Origin: Patiria miniata
Taxonomy: Eukaryota > Echinodermata > Asteroidea > Valvatida > Asterinidae
NCBI RefSeq assembly: GCF_015706575.1
Contig: NW_024037075.1
Coordinates: 10,539,746-10,603,745 of the forward strand
Direction of reading: 5' to 3'
DNA length: 64,000 nucleotides
How positions within the stretch are numbered: the first letter of the stretch is position 1; each line of letters opens with the position of its first letter. The notes beneath the pieces were generated by a model. The model did no database searches and was not told where the DNA came from. It saw only the letters and a program-made list of their open reading frames with translations. Made by a program: the position numbers and the translations under genes. This document shows, in pieces, positions 1-12,334 of this stretch.

Positions 1-393
1 AGTTGTTCCTTTTCAGGTGTACATTTTTTTGCCCAGGAGTTCAAAGTGAAGAAAAAAAAGTGGAGAAAAAAAAATGGTTGAAATTCCAGTGTTTGTTGCG
101 TGTCTGTCCTGCCCCAAGTCTCGATAAAATACTGCAACACAAACTACTCCAAGTTACATATTCATCGTTTAGATTTCAGAACTGTTTGTAAAATTTTTCT
201 TGTCTTTTTTTGTCCCGTTACCTTCAATTTAGCACATTGAACATTTTTCTAGATACCAGCACTTTTATAAGATTGTTTATTTGGTGTTCCAGAGAGTTCA
301 CGGTCAAGCACACAGTAAACAGAAATAAAGTTTACAATACTGCGCACATAAACAAAAATCATATGTGCACAGAACATGTATGACACACTAAAA

Positions 394-764
394 GGCCAAA
401 AAAAAAAGTCTCCGGTTTCTGGTATGCGCGCGCGTCGCCGTAGCCATGCGCGTCGGCAAAATGAAAAAGTTTTTTTTTCAATGAAAGATGATGTCTCAAA
501 ACCGCCAAACTCACTGGTTTGACTGGAATCCTGCTGCTGCACAATTTTAACGTGTTTTTAGATTGGGTTATGGTCGAGAATAAGCTTTATGTGGCCTCTC
601 TGGACTCCCATATATTTGCACTAAGTTTAGTCGGGCACCATTTGCAGTCATCAGCCGACATTTGAAGCAAAAAAATCAGGTAAAAAAAAAAAAAAAAGCC
701 GCGTCGCCGCACCACTTTTTGGGCAAGCTCCATACCAGAAACCGGAGACTTTTTTTTTTGGGCC
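394..764. mobile_element. MITE with GGCC-A(n) terminal inverted repeats, copy 1
   Basis: Both ends carry GGCC, an A run, then AGTCTCCGGTTTCTGGTAT in inverted orientation. The interior matches 5623-6004 in inverse orientation. A 3-bp TAA/TTA target duplication, clear in the other two copies and blurred here, with GGCC ends fits non-autonomous PIF/Harbinger elements. It encodes nothing; the ORFs across it are chance. Confidence 0.8.
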
Positions 765-1629
765 TAAGCAGCACTTGTTTGGCAGAATGTTCGGAATATT
801 GTTTGTACATGTCTAAATAATCCCGACACTTGTATTGTCTATCATGTCACATATTGGATGCAAAAAGTGGTGGGCAGCCATGAAAAACAAGCCGTAAAAC
901 ATGTCCATTCAATTCAAGGTCACTAGTTCATAAGGTGGTCAATGGTAGAGTGACCACATGTCTGATTGACCATAGACTGACCGGTCATCTTCCACCACTG
1001 TGAGAACATTGACATAACCTGGACAGGTGTCGTTATAAAGGCAATCAATTTATTGGTCACCTTGGACAAGTACATGTAGCAGTCTCCTGTCAAGACAGTG
1101 GTATGACCATCAACACAATTCTTATCCACAAAATATAAGTATCCGGCTTTTTTCAAAAGCCCTGGATGATTGATCACCGGTGCCCTGCTCTCAAAGAAGT
1201 CACAGGTGCCTCAGCTGGTCACCGGTGCAGCGTTGCAACAGAGGATGTTGATTGCTTTATTGGAGAATGAATAATTCATTGCGCATAGTAATCAGTTTAT
1301 TTCCGAGTACGTAATACCCCTTACAAACCTCGCATCTATTTAAATGTAAAAGCCTGACCTTTTCGCCTCTCTCTTTTGTAATTATAAATAATTGATGTAA
1401 ATTAAAATAGAGATATAGCCTTGAAATTGAGGATGATTGTGAAATACAGGAGATGGCTTTCTTTCCTAGAATGTAATGAAATTTATCTTCTACATGTAGG
1501 TATCAGTCAAATATTATTCAATATCAATGCACTTCTGAACTTTAATTTTCAAATACATGAACATGTATGTACATATACTTGGCAATATACAACATGTGCT
1601 TTTGCTGTAATTTAATAATTAATAATCAG

Positions 1630-2074
1630 AAATGGATGGATTTGGGGTTAGTATTTGTAGAAAATATTGCTACACTGGCCTGTTTAAAGTTTTCAGTTCA
1701 TAGATGCTGGGGAAAAAACAAGAAAAAAAATGTTGTTTTTGTGTAGTCTGCTTCCCTGAGCCTAGTTCAGACGAAACAGAGCAATTTATAGACGTCGGGG
1801 TATTGTCAGGTCGGGGAACCAGACTAGCTGGCTTGCACCTGTTTTGCAAACAAAATGTGGACTGACTAAATTTGGTTAATTCGGGGAAGTAATTGAAAAA
1901 AATCAGTTTTTTTTCCAATGATGGTTGGCAGATCAGCATTGGAAATTGTTACAAAAATTATATTTTTCTTGAACTTATATGACAGCACATCATGATATCA
2001 CACCAAGTAAGGTATTTCATAATGATTAAGTACTTTTGTCTTTTTATGTTTGCAAATGTTGTAAATTACCTTTG
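1630..2074 (-). mobile_element. TTAA-type MITE family B, degenerate copy
   Basis: A worn minus-strand copy of the element seen cleanly at 2913-3443. Shared stretches include the GCAAATGTTGTA terminus and the CCAACGxTGxTCxGCxxAxC palindrome region (here CCAATGATGGTTGGCAGATC). The ends are eroded. Confidence 0.6.
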
Positions 2075-2284
2075 AAGTATGCGTGGTATAATTTACTCTT
2101 AAAGAATGGGGGGAAAGAGTTTTTTATTACCATTAAGAATTTTAGTGTTGAAATTGACAAAAAAATGATATCCCCCTCCAGGATTGACGCCAGTGGCTGC
2201 ATGTACATGTAAGTACATCAGGGACGGACCAAAAAGGAAAAAGTCAGAAATTATTTTCGTTTTTGTTCTGTGTTCTTGTTTCAG

Positions 2285-5200
2285 GTTTTGATGTGGCATT
2301 AGGGGATTTCACTGGTGACAGTCAACCGGAATATGTCGTGGGAGCTCCACGGGGAAATTATCTCGCTGGCAAAGTGAGTGACTTTAACCAGACAGCTGGA
2401 CAGTGTTTGAAAGCAAAAGTGACCACTTTTTCCCCCAAGAATAACAGGTTTCATTTCCTGGTATTTTGTTTTGATGGCAATTCCGGATGACACCTGTCTT
2501 GCAATCTCTGTAATTTTATTTGAACACAGTTAACACTTTCCATTTTACCCCAGTTTTTCCTTGATTCATGAAGGAAATGATACTCTTGATACCAAGAAAA
2601 AGAGGTGTTTGATTTCAAATTTAACTTCATTATATGCTTGATTGATTCAAAGTGTTTTTCAAAGTTTTTGAATGATTGGAAACATTTTTGCTGCTTTTTC
2701 ACAATTCCCTGATAAAAAGTTTGTATGAAACTCTGTTGTACGGGCGGGGATAAGAAAGTGTCCTTTGTGTATTTTGTTCGCCAATTTTTTTTCCAGAATA
2801 TTCATACAGTGAAAACTCTGATAACTCAAAGCAACTGTTAAGTCAAACAAAGAATCCATTCCCTTCAGTAGTATAACAATGATATACAACCCTGCTTAAC
2901 TCAAAACTCTGCTTAAAGGGAATATACAACATTTGCAATTATCAAAAAATAAAACTACCAAGTTTTTACGAAATACCTTACTAGGATGTTGGTAAATGAC
3001 AGTCTAAAGCATCCTGTAAAATTATGGCACCTGGTGTCAAGTCATTTTCAAGAAAATGGTATTTTTGTACACATTTCCAACGGTGGTCGGCCGACCAGCG
3101 TTGGAAAAACCTAACTATTTTTCAACTACTGCTCCAAATTTACCATTTTTTCAGCCCAAATTTTGTTTGCTATTGGTTACATGTTCATGAACGGGTGCAG
3201 GCCAGCTAGACTGGTTCCCTCGCCTTACAATTTTCCATCATCTATAAATTGATCCATGTTATCTTCTGTGGAGTCAAGGAACCAGACTACTTGAACATTT
3301 TTGTTTTTCTTGGTTTTTCCAACCTTTTCGAACACAAAACTTAAAAAATGTCAGTGTAACAATATTTGATCTATTATACTAACCTCTCAAATAGTTCATT
3401 TCTGAAAATTACAGCAAAAGCCAATGATGTACATTCCCTTTAAGTCAAATTTTGAACCTGTTCCCTTGAGGTTTGACTTTATCAAGATTTCACTGAATAT
3501 CCATAGCTCCCTAATCACAGTGCCAATTATTACCCTACCGTTCAGGTCACTATCTTTGACACGGAATTGAACGAGCTGATGGAACTGAGAGGGGAACAGA
3601 CCTTCTCCTACTTTGGCCACACCGTGGTCGCCGAAGACCTCAACGGAGACGGGTAAGCGACCCTTACGAGTGACCCAAAGAGGGTGCTATTGCACTTCAT
3701 GCATTTGACATTGACACTGACGTTTCCTTTGCGCTTTCTTAGATTGGATTCATTCTTCGACCATGCTTTTTTTGCCATTGAGGCGGATGGAGAGCATCTT
3801 ATGGCGATAAAGGAGATTGCCCTTGTGCATGACGGCAAGAGGGCGCTGTTGCTGCTTTTTTTTGCAGTTGACAATGACTGTCCTTTCCTTCATGCTTTCC
3901 ACATAGCAATGTTGTATTGCAGTACAGTGTTCAAGTAATTTAAAAGTCATAGGCCCTTCACCATGAAGAAACAAACTGATTACAAATAAAGTTTTTGCCT
4001 TCTTTATGCGGTAAATCAAACCCTTACTCATAGGAGCATTTTCCATGCACTTGTACTCAAATTTACAGGGAAATGTTCCCATGTATTTGTTCCGTACTCC
4101 ACAAATTTCACCAAAAGGGGAAATATAGTCTCTTCTAAAAGCTGCTTTTCAGTATTCAAGGCGTAGCTTCCTGATGGTCTGATTTTAAAGGCGTGTGTTG
4201 TCTCAGTCAATATTTCGTCTTAAACATCCCCAAATAACCAGAGGGGAAATCGACCGACACACATTTGCGGAGTGGATACAGGCATCCCAGACATTTCAAG
4301 TTGTCTTTGGAGAGGCCCCAAATGTGTTAGTTTAGCACTCGGCAGTTACAAGTCTTGTTGAAACTTGGCGCTTTTTGAAGTATTTGTTATTTTTGGGGGG
4401 CTGTTTCCAAGTTTACCTTGTCGTTACTGTTAGTATTGACACTAGCAGGCACCGGTTTCACGCTCTATCATTTTGTAGTACTGTTTGCCTTTACTTACAT
4501 GTACGTCTTTTATTTGTTTTTGCAACTCACCTCTGTTTTTACTGTACACATTCTGTAGAAACTGCCCTGTCACAATTTTATCATCAAAAAGGAAACGTTG
4601 TTTTTAGATACTGATCAAAAAAATCAAGATGCCATCAGTTCAGGTTCTGCCTGACTGAATTTTTTTCTCACAAATAAAACATCAGTGGGATGCAGTTGCC
4701 ATAGCAACCTGATAAGAACAAAATTCCAATATTACTGGCAACTGTTTATGAAAATGGTTTCCTTCTTTAACACATCATTGTGTTCAAATCAGACTTAATA
4801 AGTGGTCGTCATGCACACATGTTACCATGACAACCGCTCAGTCTTGCTCTAACCTTGGCAACGAGCTGTTGTTACTGTGGCAACATGATATTATCTGTGA
4901 CCTCAGCAACCAAAAAATTGTCAGTTAACGCTAGACTGCACTGAATTAGAATAAAAAAAATCCATAAGAATTTGAGATATTTCTTTGACTTGTTTTCGTG
5001 ATTGATGTGTGGCTCCGTGCAGGTTGGATGACGTCATCGTTGGAGCTCCTTTGTACTCTGACAGGAGGACCACGGTGGAGAAATGGGAGGCGGGAAAGGT
5101 GTACATCTACTACCAAAATGCAGACGTGAGTCCTCAAATCTTTATTTGTCAAAAAACATCTTGAAAACCACAAAATTAAAACAAAAAGAGTCTTTTGTTG

Positions 5201-8200
5201 GGGACTGGGACTTTGCTGGGGACATTTTAAATTGTGTATTCCATAATTTTTATCATTATAATTTTTAATTTTTTGTTTTTTTACCCTAACAGCATAGTTT
5301 TTCCGAACCCAGTACTATCACCGGGGAGATGATTAGGTCACGGCTGGGGTCATCCATTGCGTCGCTAGGAGACGTCAATCAGGATGGCTACAATGGTAAT
5401 GATTGGCTGGGATTTCACCTCATGAATATTAATGAGCTAAGATTCAAATTTCGTCGTTCAAAAATTTATTTTAATCTCACTTAGCTGCGTATTGTTTTTG
5501 GTGGCTAACAGAAATTCCCAGTCTGGTTCCCAGACTACCTTATTCATGTGTCCTTGCTGTAGTTCAGATACAGATCGGATGTAGTTTTGTTCTCAAACAG
5601 TACATTGCCCTCTGTGTCTTTAGGCCAAAAAAAAAAAGTCTCCGGTTTCTGGTATGGAGCTTGCCCCAAAAGTGGTGCGGTGACGCGGCTTTTTTTTTTT
5701 TTTTTACCTGTTTTTTTTTTTTTTTTTTGGCTTCAAATGTCGGCTGATGACTGCAAATGGTGCCCGACTAAACTTAGTGCAAATATATGGGAGTCCAGAG
5801 AGGCCACATAAATCTTATTCTCGATCATAACTCCTTCTAAAAACACGTTAAAATTGTGCAGCAGCAGAATTCCAGTCAAACCAGTGAGTTTGGCGGTTTT
5901 GAAACATCATCTTGTATTGAAAAAAAACTTTTTCATTTTGCTGACGCGCATAGCTACGGCGACGCGCGCGCATACCAGAAACCGGAGACTTTTTTTTTTT
6001 GGCCTTAGCTGTGTTTTTTTAATTTTCTTTGCTTTGCTTTGCTTTTGTGTTCTTTTTGTTGTTGGCCTGCTTTTTATCTATCTGTCTGTTCTGCCAAATC
6101 CCCCTCTTCTATTTTGTACCTCAATTGTCTTTCTCACCAAAGTCACCATTCATAATTTTCTTTCAATATGTCAGACATAGCCATCGGGGCACCATACCAA
6201 GGTGAGGATCAGGCAGGCGTTGTGTACATCTACTACGGGACACCAAACGGTCTGCGGCTCCGAAGCTCACAGGTAAAGCACACCATTTGCTTGCCTTCTG
6301 TGAGATCAAAATTATTTATTATAGGGGGATACGAACCCACAACCAGCAGAAATCTGAACTTGTGCTCTACCAACTGGACATACCCTCTGACTAAGTTTTG
6401 TTCTACCTTAAACTCAGAGCATATTTGCAAGTCTTTATTTATGACTCCAAAAAATCTTTTTCTGGTATGAAATTCCCTGAATCTTCCAAAATCCTCCAAT
6501 GTACAGTAAGCAACTGGCACATAGTTCCACTTTTAATTTCATTTTTTTCTTCTCCCAAATCAGGTTTTGACGCCCGCAGATTTCAACCTTAAGAATGTTA
6601 CAACGTTTGGCTTCTCATTGACTGGAGGGTTGGATATGGACGAGAATAACTACCCAGGTACACCAGAAAAGATGAAATGGATTCATTATATTCCTCAATA
6701 ATGTACCAGAACCTTAGCTTGCAAGCCTGAGAACCCTAGAGAACAAAGACAATTAAAGGGGCACTAGGTCCTGAAATCTCCGAAAATTTCATATTTTGGA
6801 TTGTTTACTTATCCTATTTCAAACATGTGGTTGAAAGGAAACCAACCTAATGTCTTACCGTTCCCGAGAAAAGAGGAAAAATCCCCGCTTGTTTACATCG
6901 GACACGACGCGACGGAGTACGAATACATTTTTCGTGTCGTTCCCATACAGTGTACCATATACACGTTGTGTGTCTCGGGAACAGTGGTGACCAAACACCA
7001 ATGCAAAAAAATGTGGTTTCTTCAACGTCCGCAAAAGGCGAACACTTTACGAATGAAATCACAACAAGCATCCAAACTGCTCGAATTTATGGGGGTCACA
7101 AAAGTGGACCCCGAAATTCGTTCTCGCACGCATAATACAGGAATAACACAAAAACGCCCAGTTTTCAAAGGATAGTTGTGTGGATGTTTATATCCTAGTT
7201 TTAAATGTTATTTCCAATTAACATAATCTTGTTCAAAGCACGTTTTGTAGCCCAATTGGGCTGTTCCAGGAACTAGTGTCCCTTTAAAGGATCCTTGAAA
7301 TGAATTTTTCTTAGGATCATATTTTGTGTAACTTTCTACTCGTCTTAAATGTATGAAAAACTGTTTGACATCCCTTTTTGGTTAGTTTTATTGAAAAGTA
7401 CACTTCTTTAAAACATTAAAATATAATAAATGTCCATGCTGTTCTAGACAACCGAGGGCGCTTTATTACATATTTTCATAAATTTTCTTATCATTTTCAC
7501 CCTCTTTTCCGTTTTTTTTTGGACAGATCTTTTAATTGGAGCTGAAAACTCAGATTTAGCAGTACTAGTACGGTAAGCCTTGACCACAATTTTTTTTAAA
7601 AGCTTCATTATATATTTAAAAAAAAAATTATTATTTTTGAAATTAATTGAGAGCTGCATCATTCATACCATAGTTTCAAAAATGGAAACTCAATTTTGAG
7701 AAATGTGTCATAAAAACTAGGGGCGTCACTCGCTTCTCAAAAGTGGGGAGGGGGGACATACCTTGATCAGAACTGATGCGAGCACAAAGCCCTTACGGCG
7801 TGGGGTTCGGGGCCCGCTTAAAGGCCCCGGAAAAAATGGATTCTAGATGCTCTGTGGTGTGATCTGAGGCAATTTCTGACCACTTTAACTAATATTTTCT
7901 TAGCAAAAGATAATAATTTAAACATCATTCTCAAGGCTGTAGTCATTGGATAAGCTATGGTATTCTCAACTAAAAAAAGGCGTAGGGTTCGGGGCCCGCA
8001 AACATTTTGGATTCTAAATGCTCTGTGTGCGATCTGAGGCAATTTCTGACCGCTTTAACTGATATTTTCTTAGCAAAAGATTTGTGTAGTACATAAAAGG
8101 GCCCTGTAAATGAGACACGAGTTCAAAAATCTGGAGGGAGGGGGGGGGGGGACATTCGATATTGTGTCCCCCATCCTTCCAAAAGTGGGGGGGGGGGGAT

Positions 8201-11200
8201 GTCCCCCTGTCCTTCCCAGGACTGACACCCATGTAAGAAACAAAAACAAAAAAGATTTGTCAATAGTTTTGTAATTATTGACAGAAAAAAAACTGTTCAA
8301 AAGTTGTGCCTTATCCTGTATGGAGACTAATAGTACGGCAGATGGGCGATGGGATTGTGCCTTTGATGATACAAGCATGGCATTTGGCACACAGTCAGAG
8401 AATGTTTTAAGAAAGATATTTGGCCGTAGGGCCATCGCAGACTTGTCATTTGAAAACACATACATGTACATACAATAACAAGCAGTGACAGCAATGTTGC
8501 GATGGCCCTATAGCCAAATATCTTTCTCATGACATGCACCGACTGTGCGCCAAATGCCATGCTTGTACAGGGTTCGACCTTAACTTTTTTGTTCACTAGC
8601 CAGCCGGGCTACTGAAATGGACTCTTAACTAGCCCGCAGGCATTTTCACTAGCCCGCATTTTTTTTTTTCTTATCTCAAATACAAAATTGCGTATTTTCA
8701 GGCTCAATTCTGAGACAATTTTGTCATTAACAGATCTAATAATTTAACCCTTTAAAACAGTTGATAAAATTAGACACAAATTGATGGGGTTTTCTTTCTG
8801 AATTTAATGATTTATTTCTTCCTGTACGTTCATCTTTGCCGTATCCCAATAATTTTTCACTCGCCAGCCGGGCTAGTTAAGGAATAGTTTGACTAGCCCG
8901 CCGCTGTTTCGACTAGCATTTGGCTAGCGGGCTACCGCTAATTTCGAACCCTGTTGTATCATCAAAGACACATTTCCCCCAACTATTTCCCCCATCTGTG
9001 CCACTATAATAAATGGTCACCATCCATTGGTTTGAATATTGATGTAATTGTTATTTCTCTTGAATTTTTTTCTGATGTGTTTTTTCCCCTCCTTTTTCCC
9101 CCTTTCTTCCCAGGGCTCGACCAGTCATTTCCATAGCAGCTGTCCTATCTATCAGCCCAGAAGGAATCAACTTGGACAACAAAAGCTTAATTCTTCAAGA
9201 TGGCACACCAGTGACAAGGTGCAGTATAAGAAAGACACAAAACAAAATATTGTAAAATTAAGGCATTTTCCAAATATGATATTTTATGGCGTAGGGTGTG
9301 GCTTGGGCGCCTGTTTATTCAGCGAGGTTTGTGCGCTTGCGCGCTGATATGCAAATGTAGGTAAACAGAGGTGAGGTTTTCCTTACTAGAATGGAAAGTC
9401 CCTTTGGATTTTAGATATTGTATGGTTGTGGCTTGTAAGCCATTGGTGTGCCATGGTGAATAGCCATAGGCACAGCCTTACTATTCATTAATCAAAGAAA
9501 ACAAAATTCTTTCCATTGGACAAGTTACAACACAACTTGTTGCTTTTGTTAAAACTAATGCCGGGAAGTTTGAACAGGCAAGTTTGAAGTACGGCAAATT
9601 GCAAAACTTCAAAACTTTGATGTACTACACCGAAAAGGTTTTGGCCTAAATTCCAAGTAATTTTTTATGTTTATGTTTTGTTTTCTTGGTTTTCACTTTT
9701 GTGTTGTTTTCACTTTCGGCTTTGCTTTATCTCAGTCCTTGTACCTTCTGGAAGCTGTGTGTTTACCTTATCATTGTACAATGTTTCCTGTGTATATGAT
9801 CCCTTCTTTTTTCTTCCCTTTCCAGTTTTGAAATCACTTCCTGTTTTACATACAAAGGGAAACATCTCCCAGACACTGCACGTAAGTAGTTACTCCTTAT
9901 GCCCCCCTTCCCAACCCTAACCAAACTCCAGCATCCACCCTAAACCTTCAAAATGTATTCAAGATTCTTCCAAATCACTCGGCAGTTTTGGATGATTTTG
10001 AAAGATTGAGGACGCTGGAGCCCAGCCACTGTTATTTCACATGGATTTCACATTTAAATTATAGCACAAAGAATGTGTCATTGGGTTTCTGCATAATGGT
10101 TGATATTCTAGGATTACGGATAGTTCCTATCATTTATATTTGATCAGTTTCAGAAATATCTCATTATTTGGGTAGTAGTTGTAGTAAAGTCTGTCACAAG
10201 CCAATGTGGCCCATCAGGCCGGCGTTTATCTCCAGTTTCAGTAGCATGAAACAACAGAGAATATTTCTACTCCCCCTGGATGGGATGCTAGTCCATCGCA
10301 GGTTACTCCCCAGCTAATGCTGATACCCATTTATACTCCTGGGTGGAGAGAGGCAAGTTGGGGTGAAGTGGCTTGCCCAAGGACACAACGTATGGCCAGC
10401 AGCTGGATTCGAACCCCTGACCCTCTGATCATGAGTCACAAACCCTAGGCCCTAGGCCACACTTCCCAGTTTTATTTAAGTATCTTGGTTTTTCTGTGGT
10501 TGATTTTGACCCGTCTGCAGTGATACAGTACACGCTGTCTCTGGACACTCTCCAGATGGTCAGCCCGAGGGCGCTGTTCGCCGCGGGCTCAGCGCCGGGT
10601 ACCAACCAAGACAAGACCAAAATGGAGCTGACCAAGGAAAGTGAATATTGCCGCGTCAGTATGGCTTACGTCAAGGTGGGTATCCAGAACTGGACAGTAG
10701 AGGGCGCTGTGTGAAAATTTACGCAAGATTGTGTGAAGAGCAAATTGCATGTTTTTTAGTAATTTAGTTTGAGTAATTTATCCCAGTGGGGGCAATCCTG
10801 TTCGTTAGTGTGACATCATCTCAATGCGTACTTCACACGGTATAGCATAGCACGAATGGAATCGGAAGTTAGCGCACCTCGAGCGTTTATCCAATGGGCG
10901 CTAGTAATCCGTGGTGTGCACGCGTGTATAACGAACCGGATTGCCCTTAATATTTTCCAAATTTCACCGTTGAGGACGTGTCACAATCCCAATAGACCTT
11001 AATCATGCTTCCACCATTTTAGTCATGTTCCCTGTATCCAATAACAGTACTAAATGATAATGTTTTTGTGCAAAAAGGAACCAGACTATTTTTCCTTCCA
11101 GCCTCGCTTTGGTTCGAGGATCTGAATGGGAAAAAAATCAAATGGCTGCAACATGATAATTGTCTGTTGTCCTTGAGCTGGACTCTTTACCTCCATCAGC

Positions 11201-12303
11201 AGGTTGGCAGATCAGAAAATAATTTTCCAAAAAGCTCTTAGTTTTGGTTCAGTGCCTACATCGTTACAGTACAGTTCCCGGTACATTAGTTTCAACCCAA
11301 CACGGGGAATTGTGTCCTTGGGCAACATGCTTTGTCACAATTGCTTCAATCCAATCATACACCAGGTTGGTGTGTTTGAATACAGATTGTTACTAGTCCA
11401 AACATTTTAAAGCCACAGACATAAAATGTAACTTTTCCTTGAAGTTCCATTTTGCAATCTGATTTCCGATTGATTTTTGATGGTGTTTTTTTTTTTTAAC
11501 CTGTTTGCTGTTCCAGCCGAGCATTCGTGACAAACTGCGACCGATCTCGGTCAACTTGGAGTACGGTTTGAACACCGAGGATGCCGTATATCAAGATTAT
11601 GAGCTCCAACCGTTCCTGAGCTCGGAATCCTCCTCCGTCACGATGAAGCAGGTATGAAAGGAAGCTCTCAAAATTCACCCGTGGTTAGGGATGAAATTTT
11701 CGCCACCCTTAGCACTTTACGCAACACGAAATGTACCGGAACAAATTACCTGAATAAATTTTCTTTTGAAAAATACCATCATTGATATGGCCTTGTCTCA
11801 ACCCTTCAAACTCAAATTGAAGTTGAAAAACCTGTTTTTTATATAAATTTGTTCACTTTTTTTCAGGTGTACATCAACAACAACTGCGCAGACAACGTCT
11901 GCATCCCTGATCTAGAAGTGAAAGCAACGACGTGAGTAATGTAGATAAACAATAAAAACAATGACAACTTACCTAAACTGCTCATAAAAGGAACGCTCAT
12001 TTTTAGCCGGTGACTGTATATTTTCCCCTTGATTCTGTACACGCAGGTCTACCAGTGAGCTGGTGATTGGCAGTGGTGATTCTATCTTGCTGAACACCAT
12101 AGTGCTGAACAAGGGGGAGGATGCCTTCTTAGCAACACTGAGGGTTGTCGTGCCGACGGGCGTGCAGTTTGTGCGCGTGGAGCGAAAGCAAGAAGTAAGC
12201 CCATTGTCAGAAAGCTTTGTTCACGTTCAGCTTGAAACCTTGTTTTAGCTAAAAAAGCTCCAGGAGTAAATGGCTTCGAAACAATGAAGCAGGGGTGGAT
12301 CAA

Positions 12304-12334
<31 letters not shown>

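Larger units (their letters stand above)
1..2284. other. Upstream intronic DNA, no exon supported
   Basis: This stretch precedes the first recognisable integrin exon, whose phase-1 acceptor shows that coding sequence lies further 5'. I found no segment that reads as propeller blades 1-3 or ends with the phase-1 Gly codon needed here, so it is probably one long intron. It holds a MITE at 394-764 and a worn TTAA-type element at 1630-2074. The cag at 14-16 looks like an acceptor, but what follows does not read as integrin sequence. Confidence 0.5.
2285..7572 (+). other. Integrin beta-propeller blades 4-7 (exons 1-7)
   Basis: These seven exons encode about 213 residues of the ligand-binding head. 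Each blade has an FG-GAP core: DVALGDFTGD with VVGAP, FGHTVVAEDLNGDGLDD with IVGAP, SSIASLGDVNQDGYND with IAIGAP, and GGLDMDENNYPD with LLIGA. The first calcium loop (DFTGDSQPE) departs from the DxDxDG pattern, while the second and third are canonical. Introns interrupt the second, third and fourth calcium loops: right after the first two bases of a Gly codon in the second, and just before the final Asp in the third and fourth. The propeller ends with LVRARPVI, the usual junction into the thigh domain. Confidence 0.92.

Noticed and set aside
3-191. A possible integrin exon at the window start after TTTTCAG
   Set aside because: The translation does not read as propeller sequence and does not supply a phase-1 end for the exon at 2285.
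6801-7175. 124-codon ORF in an integrin intron
   Set aside because: It lies wholly within the TTAA-flanked MITE and has no known motif.
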